Positions 60,607 through 64,000 of a stretch of 64,000 bases of DNA are shown in pieces (positions within the stretch are counted from its first letter, which is position 1; every line of letters begins with the position of its first letter). The translations under genes were made by a program, and so were the position numbers. The notes below the pieces were generated by a model. That model had not been told where the DNA came from. It saw only the letters and a list, made by a program, of their open reading frames with translations, and ran no database searches. The DNA is taken from NCBI RefSeq assembly GCF_002929825.1, contig NZ_PJJN01000023.1, positions 1 to 64,000 on the forward strand, in the 5' to 3' direction. Origin of the DNA: Cryobacterium sp. Y29. Its GTDB lineage: Bacteria > Actinomycetota > Actinomycetes > Actinomycetales > Microbacteriaceae.

Positions 60607-61147
60607 GTGCGCGGATGGTGTCGTGGTTTACGACTTCGAACAATGCGAGGGTGGCACTGAGATGGATGCCTTCTGGTGTGGCGGAGGGCACCGCCTCATC
60701 GTGGATGAGTTTCCCGATCTCGCGGGACATGTCGCGGATACGCTCCCAGGCCTCACGGGAGACGGTGACCTCCGCCTCGGTGAACACGAATTCGGATTCT
60801 GACAGGTAACGCGCGCTGCGGGCGTTCAGCTCTGCGGCGAGGGAACCCATAAGAGCTTGATGCTCGTCGACGCGGCCCGAACCGAGCGCTTCGCCGCTCG
60901 CGGGATCGTGTCGGTAACGTTTGGCGGTCCCGCCACGAATATTCGCCTCCTCGACCAGCTGTACGAGTCCCGCCTGAGCCAAACGACGCAGGTGGTAACT
61001 CACGTTCGCTTGGCTCTCGCCCAAGACACGCGCCGCCTCCGTAGCGCTGAAAGCCTCCGCAGTCAGAAGCGAAAGCAAACGCAGGCGCAGCGGGTGAGCT
61101 ATGGCCCGGAGGCCATCGAGCTCGTAGGGATTGGTGGCATCCGGCAT
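60599..61147 (-). CDS. ArsR-type winged-helix regulator
   Basis: 182 aa. The N-terminal HTH reads LRAIAHPLRLRLLSLLTAEAF, then TEAARVLGESQANVSYHLRRL; a longer helical C-terminal domain follows, as in DUF-type ArsR fusions. ATG 61147 is chosen. The stop lies inside the start region of the MFS gene, so regulator and exporter form one unit. Confidence 0.88.
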   Translation of the reverse strand: MPDATNPYELDGLRAIAHPLRLRLLSLLTAEAFSATEAARVLGESQANVSYHLRRLAQAGLVQLVEEANIRGGTAKRYRHDPASGEALGSGRVDEHQALMGSLAAELNARSARYLSESEFVFTEAEVTVSREAWERIRDMSREIGKLIHDEAVPSATPEGIHLSATLALFEVVNHDTIRAHE

Positions 61148-61198
61148 GCCCAAACGATATGCCCAACAACACCCAACCTTCAAATTGTTCTTTTGCGG

Positions 61199-61456
61199 TC
61201 ACCTGTCCGGAACACAGGCCCACGCAACGCCGGAAGAGACGATCAGTGCCCACCAACGGATCATGCCGAACTTCGGCGCGAAGTTGTCGGCGTACTCGCT
61301 CGATGTCCCAAATTCGGAAACTGGGTCCTCACTGAATTCGGCAGCGTGGCTTTCAACCTCGCGCACGATCTGCGTGATCGCTTCCTCGGGAACACCGCGA
61401 AGTTCGAGTATCTCCGTAAGCTCCGCCGAATACTTTTTCAGTGCTCCTTGGGTCAT
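61199..61456 (-). CDS. HAAS-like short protein, possibly truncated
   Basis: 85 aa. The N-terminal helical part (LKKYSAELTEILELRGVPEE, then IVREVESHAAEFSEDP) resembles the HAAS/DUF1700-type domain that follows PadR genes. The full-length relatives continue with several TM segments, whereas this one stops just after the first (WWALIVSSGVAWAC). Start ATG 61456 overlaps the PadR stop by 4 nt. Confidence 0.6.
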   Translation of the reverse strand: MTQGALKKYSAELTEILELRGVPEEAITQIVREVESHAAEFSEDPVSEFGTSSEYADNFAPKFGMIRWWALIVSSGVAWACVPDR

Positions 61457-61797
61457 GATTGAGCCTTCTCCCCGGAAATGATGGCCGTGGCATGGTCAGA
61501 GAAGATCTGCCAGTCGATTCGTAACGTTCTGAGGCGCTGTTCGCCAGTCGGAGATATCGAATAGTACTTACGTCCAGTGCCACCTACGCCTTTCCTCCAC
61601 GACGTGACCACATCGCCATTCTGTTCCAGTCTGCTAAGGAGTGGATAGAGGGTCTCGCCCCTCACAACTCCGAGCCCGCCTGCCTTCAGTCGCTGGGCGA
61701 CAAGATACCCATAGGTTTCTTCCTCGCTCACGATGGGGAGCACTGCTGCGGTGAGGGCGCGCCTGAGCCATTCGGCCGGCCACGTCGCATTCTCCAT
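61453..61797 (-). CDS. PadR family transcriptional regulator
   Basis: 114 aa, a minimal PadR. VLPIVSEEETYGYLVAQRLK, then GETLYPLLSRLEQNGDV with a wing ending in GRKYYSISPTGEQRL. ATG 61797 preferred over 61833. Coupled to the HAAS-like gene by a 4-nt overlap, the usual PadR-HAAS pair. Confidence 0.9.
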   Translation of the reverse strand: MENATWPAEWLRRALTAAVLPIVSEEETYGYLVAQRLKAGGLGVVRGETLYPLLSRLEQNGDVVTSWRKGVGGTGRKYYSISPTGEQRLRTLRIDWQIFSDHATAIISGEKAQS

Positions 61798-61913
61798 GAA
61801 TAGATGGTGCCAACGATTAGATGGGCGCACCACCTAAGCATCACCGTGCCCGTCGTCGTGTTGCGCTGAGAGCGCCTCTGCTGCCCGCAAGCCGAACCCC
61901 CTTCGGGCTGCTT

Positions 61914-62483
61914 TCAGCGGTTGAGAAGTTCGTGCGAGAGGACGACGGTGGCGAACTCGTCGTGAAGATTGATCGCGGTTACTCGGGAAAGTTCCGCCGC
62001 GCTGATCATTCCACCTTCGAGGTCTGTCCTGTCAAATGTGTGAGTCGCATCGACAACAAAGTAGACGGTGTATCCCAAGTTTCCGCCAATGCGCGCTGTT
62101 GTTTCGCAGCAGTGATTGGTGGTGATGCCGCAGATCACAATGGTCGAGATGGCGTTTTCTCGAAGCCAGGAGTCAAGATCGGGTGTGCCGTGAAAACTTG
62201 AGTTAACCGTTTTCTGGACCAATAGATCCGGCGTGCCGGACATGTAGCTTTTCAACGCATGGCCGGGGTTGCTGGGGTGCAGCGGGGAGAGCGGATTGGA
62301 GGAATTATGTTGCACGAAGACGACCGGTCGCGAAAGCCTGTGCCACTCGTTCACTAACGCTGCGATGTTCTGATCACAGTCCACGTTGTTTCGGGGTCCC
62401 CACCATTCGACTTGGTCAAATCCTTGCTGAGCGTCAACGACGATCAGGGCGGTGTGATTATCAAGCGAGGGTAGTTGGATCAC
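61914..62483 (-). CDS. Isochorismatase-family cysteine hydrolase
   Basis: 189 aa. Catalytic triad: Asp17 in ALIVVDAQQGF, Lys91 in VQKTVNSSF, Cys125 in GITTNHCCETTAR. The cis-peptide preceding Cys region is normal. Family members act on isochorismate, nicotinamide, ureidoacrylate or similar amides; nothing here settles the substrate. ATG 62483 follows a weak ribosome site. Confidence 0.88.
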   Translation of the reverse strand: MIQLPSLDNHTALIVVDAQQGFDQVEWWGPRNNVDCDQNIAALVNEWHRLSRPVVFVQHNSSNPLSPLHPSNPGHALKSYMSGTPDLLVQKTVNSSFHGTPDLDSWLRENAISTIVICGITTNHCCETTARIGGNLGYTVYFVVDATHTFDRTDLEGGMISAAELSRVTAINLHDEFATVVLSHELLNR

Positions 62484-62649
62484 GATTTATGGCTCCTTAT
62501 CGGTTTCAGATCAATGACCAAAACAGTTGGTCCGAGTCGCCATGTAGGACCGGGTCCGATTCAGACACCATTCAGCATCCCATGAGGGCGGCACCGCGCC
62601 TCTTGTGACCTAGCTAGACTTACCGCGCGCTCTGAGTAGACTCGGGCGC

Positions 62650-63315
62650 ATGGCAAACTCACAGCTTCGTGATCGCCCAGTGTCACCGGCCTCCCTCGCG
62701 TTGTTGATCGGCGGGGGGCTACTGTTGGCCTCGGTCGTTATCACGGTGATCGCGCAGCCCCCGCTCTTCCCGTACGCCGAGACGGTGGGACCCGCTCTGT
62801 ACTCCGCCGCCCTGTTGGTGTTTGCTTTCGGCGTGCGCGGCGTGGGCAGCGTTACAGCGCGCCGCCCGGTCGGCACTATCGCTCTCGCTTTGTTGGCCCT
62901 CTGGCTCCTTCTTGGATCTGTGCTGTACGGCGTTATTGGCGATGTCTTCTCGAACGACCCCGCTCCGCCCGTACTGATGTCCTTCGCCTACGCGGACTCG
63001 TTCGTTCAATTCGCCCTCGCATTGGTCGCGGTCATGCAGATCGCCCGGCTCGGCGCCGTGCCGACTCCGTGGAACTGGGTGCCAGCCGGGATGGTGGCGG
63101 CACTGACCGTGACCTGGCTGCTACTGCAAGTGCTGGGCGGGGGCTCAGCCACCACATACGGACCCAATCTGGTGGCCTGGCTCCTGATGGGACTGGACGG
63201 CCTTGCCCGGATCGGCGGTACGATACTGCTTGGTGTCATCGCCATTGTTCTCGCCGACCGCGTCAATGGCCGGGCGAGAGCCGATGTACCACTGGTGACC
63301 GAAGCACAGACCTGA
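62650..63315 (+). CDS. Integral membrane protein, unknown
   Basis: 221 aa with six membrane segments. No recognised motif; the last tail is polar. ATG 62650. It stands alone. Confidence 0.65.
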   Translation: MANSQLRDRPVSPASLALLIGGGLLLASVVITVIAQPPLFPYAETVGPALYSAALLVFAFGVRGVGSVTARRPVGTIALALLALWLLLGSVLYGVIGDVFSNDPAPPVLMSFAYADSFVQFALALVAVMQIARLGAVPTPWNWVPAGMVAALTVTWLLLQVLGGGSATTYGPNLVAWLLMGLDGLARIGGTILLGVIAIVLADRVNGRARADVPLVTEAQT

Positions 63316-63632
63316 GTTCGAAAGATCTCCTTGTCAAGAGCGATATCAAGAGCAGAGCAAAGAAGGCGGTGACCCCGCCCATCGCGAACCGTGATTGCGC
63401 CGAATCACCGGGGACGTGGACCAGCACCGTGAACCGTGTCCGACGCTCCGCCAACGTACCTGTCAGCGCTCGTTGAGAAGTAGGCCAGTTTCGCTCTTGA
63501 AAAAGTAGACCACCCACCACGATTGGATGGGTAGTCACAGCTCACAAAAATCGAGTGTCGCGACGACCAAGTGAATCCGCCATTTTCTTGAGGGACGTCG
63601 GCGCCACGGCAGTCCACAGGCAAGGACTGGCC
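63316..63632. other. Gene-free stretch
   Basis: About 315 bp between the membrane protein and the acetyltransferase. I see no convincing coding frame, hairpin or repeat beyond the AAGGA ribosome site at 63622-63626. Confidence 0.6.
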
Positions 63633-64000
63633 ATGCCCGGGATGATGCATGCTTGGCGAATGGGTTCCATCGAATTTTTCGCAGATAAGCCGACCTTGGT
63701 CGGTAAACGAATTCTCCTTCGTGCGTTTGCATCAGCTGACATCGATTTGATGGGGGGCATCCTTGCCGATCCGGAAGTGCTCACGCTCACGGGGACCGTG
63801 CACACGACGGCGGCAGCGCGGGGCCGCTCAGCCATCCTGGATTCAAAAACGCGGCAATGGTACGAAACGCGAGCCGAGCAGCCCGACCGCTTGGACCTCG
63901 CGATCATCGATCAGGCCTCGTCCACCTGCGTCGGTGAAGTGGTTCTCAACGAACTCACCACGGAAAATGACAGCTGCAGTTTTCGAATTCTCATCGGTCC
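63633..64000 (+). CDS. GNAT (RimJ/RimL-like) N-acetyltransferase, 3' end outside the window
   Basis: Open to the right edge. From ATG 63660: ADKPTLVGKRILLRAF, then ILADPEVLTLTG and LAIIDQASSTCVGEVVLNEL, the early strands of the RimJ/RimL GNAT fold (GER-type N-terminal motif). AAGGA at 63622-63626 favours ATG 63633 over 63660. The acetyl-CoA-binding motif A lies beyond the window. Transfers acetyl to a protein N-terminus or a small amine. Confidence 0.8.
   Translation, partial: MPGMMHAWRMGSIEFFADKPTLVGKRILLRAFASADIDLMGGILADPEVLTLTGTVHTTAAARGRSAILDSKTRQWYETRAEQPDRLDLAIIDQASSTCVGEVVLNELTTENDSCSFRILIG

Overview
The window reads as the chromosome of a high-GC Gram-positive actinobacterium. Codon third positions are strongly G/C, GTG and TTG starts are common, and several genes look typical of Microbacteriaceae (DUF3073 beside purM, a sterol-carrier-like gene beside purD, a PadR/DUF4097 pair, a DUF222-HNH gene). 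A Cryobacterium-like genus is my best guess. I saw no rRNA, tRNA or CRISPR array. Genes are cut at both ends: an M23 peptidase on the left and a GNAT acetyltransferase on the right.

Region 1 (0-13 kb) is a mix of envelope and transport genes: M23 peptidase, RND exporter, YczE-like membrane protein, M20 hydrolase, CPBP-like membrane protein, an autoregulated DUF4097-PadR operon, a KimA-like K+ permease and a flavin monooxygenase-like enzyme. Region 2 (13-32.5 kb) holds de novo purine genes (purM, purF, purD, purC, purS, purQ; no purL) with other genes between them: a ribokinase-like kinase, a DUF222-HNH gene, a four-gene cluster that looks like dicarboxylate/malonate uptake and CoA metabolism, and a tryptophan-kynurenine locus. 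In the last, the dioxygenase gene kynA has been reduced to two fused ends while kynU is intact. Short in-frame tandem repeats are unusually frequent from 8 to 20 kb.

Region 3 (33-43 kb) is a phosphonate operon: binding protein PhnD, ATPase PhnC, fused permease PhnE, FAD oxidoreductase, phosphonatase-like HAD hydrolase and alcohol dehydrogenase. A 19-bp perfect hairpin lies between phnD and phnC. An acyl-CoA synthetase and a succinate-semialdehyde-type dehydrogenase follow.

Region 4 (43.3-49.5 kb) is a six-gene chain in which every gene overlaps the next by 4 nt: PadR regulator, ABC ATPase, FtsX-type permease, ImmA/IrrE-like metalloprotease, MAB_1171c-like membrane protein and alpha/beta hydrolase. 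A 21-bp dyad covers the -10 box of the PadR gene. I know of no described system with this composition.

Region 5 (50-59 kb) carries two paralogous pairs, each a Tat-exported multicopper oxidase followed by a signal peptidase I that starts inside the last codons of the oxidase. They flank a secreted fibronectin-III/chitobiase-like protein, and a SARP/BTAD regulator sits upstream of one pair. This is the best candidate for a new surface or coat assembly system. Region 6 (59-64 kb) has an ArsR-MFS pair with a single-base frameshift in the MFS gene, a PadR/HAAS-like pair, an isochorismatase-family hydrolase, a membrane protein and the cut acetyltransferase. All function calls come from reading the sequence; no database search was run.
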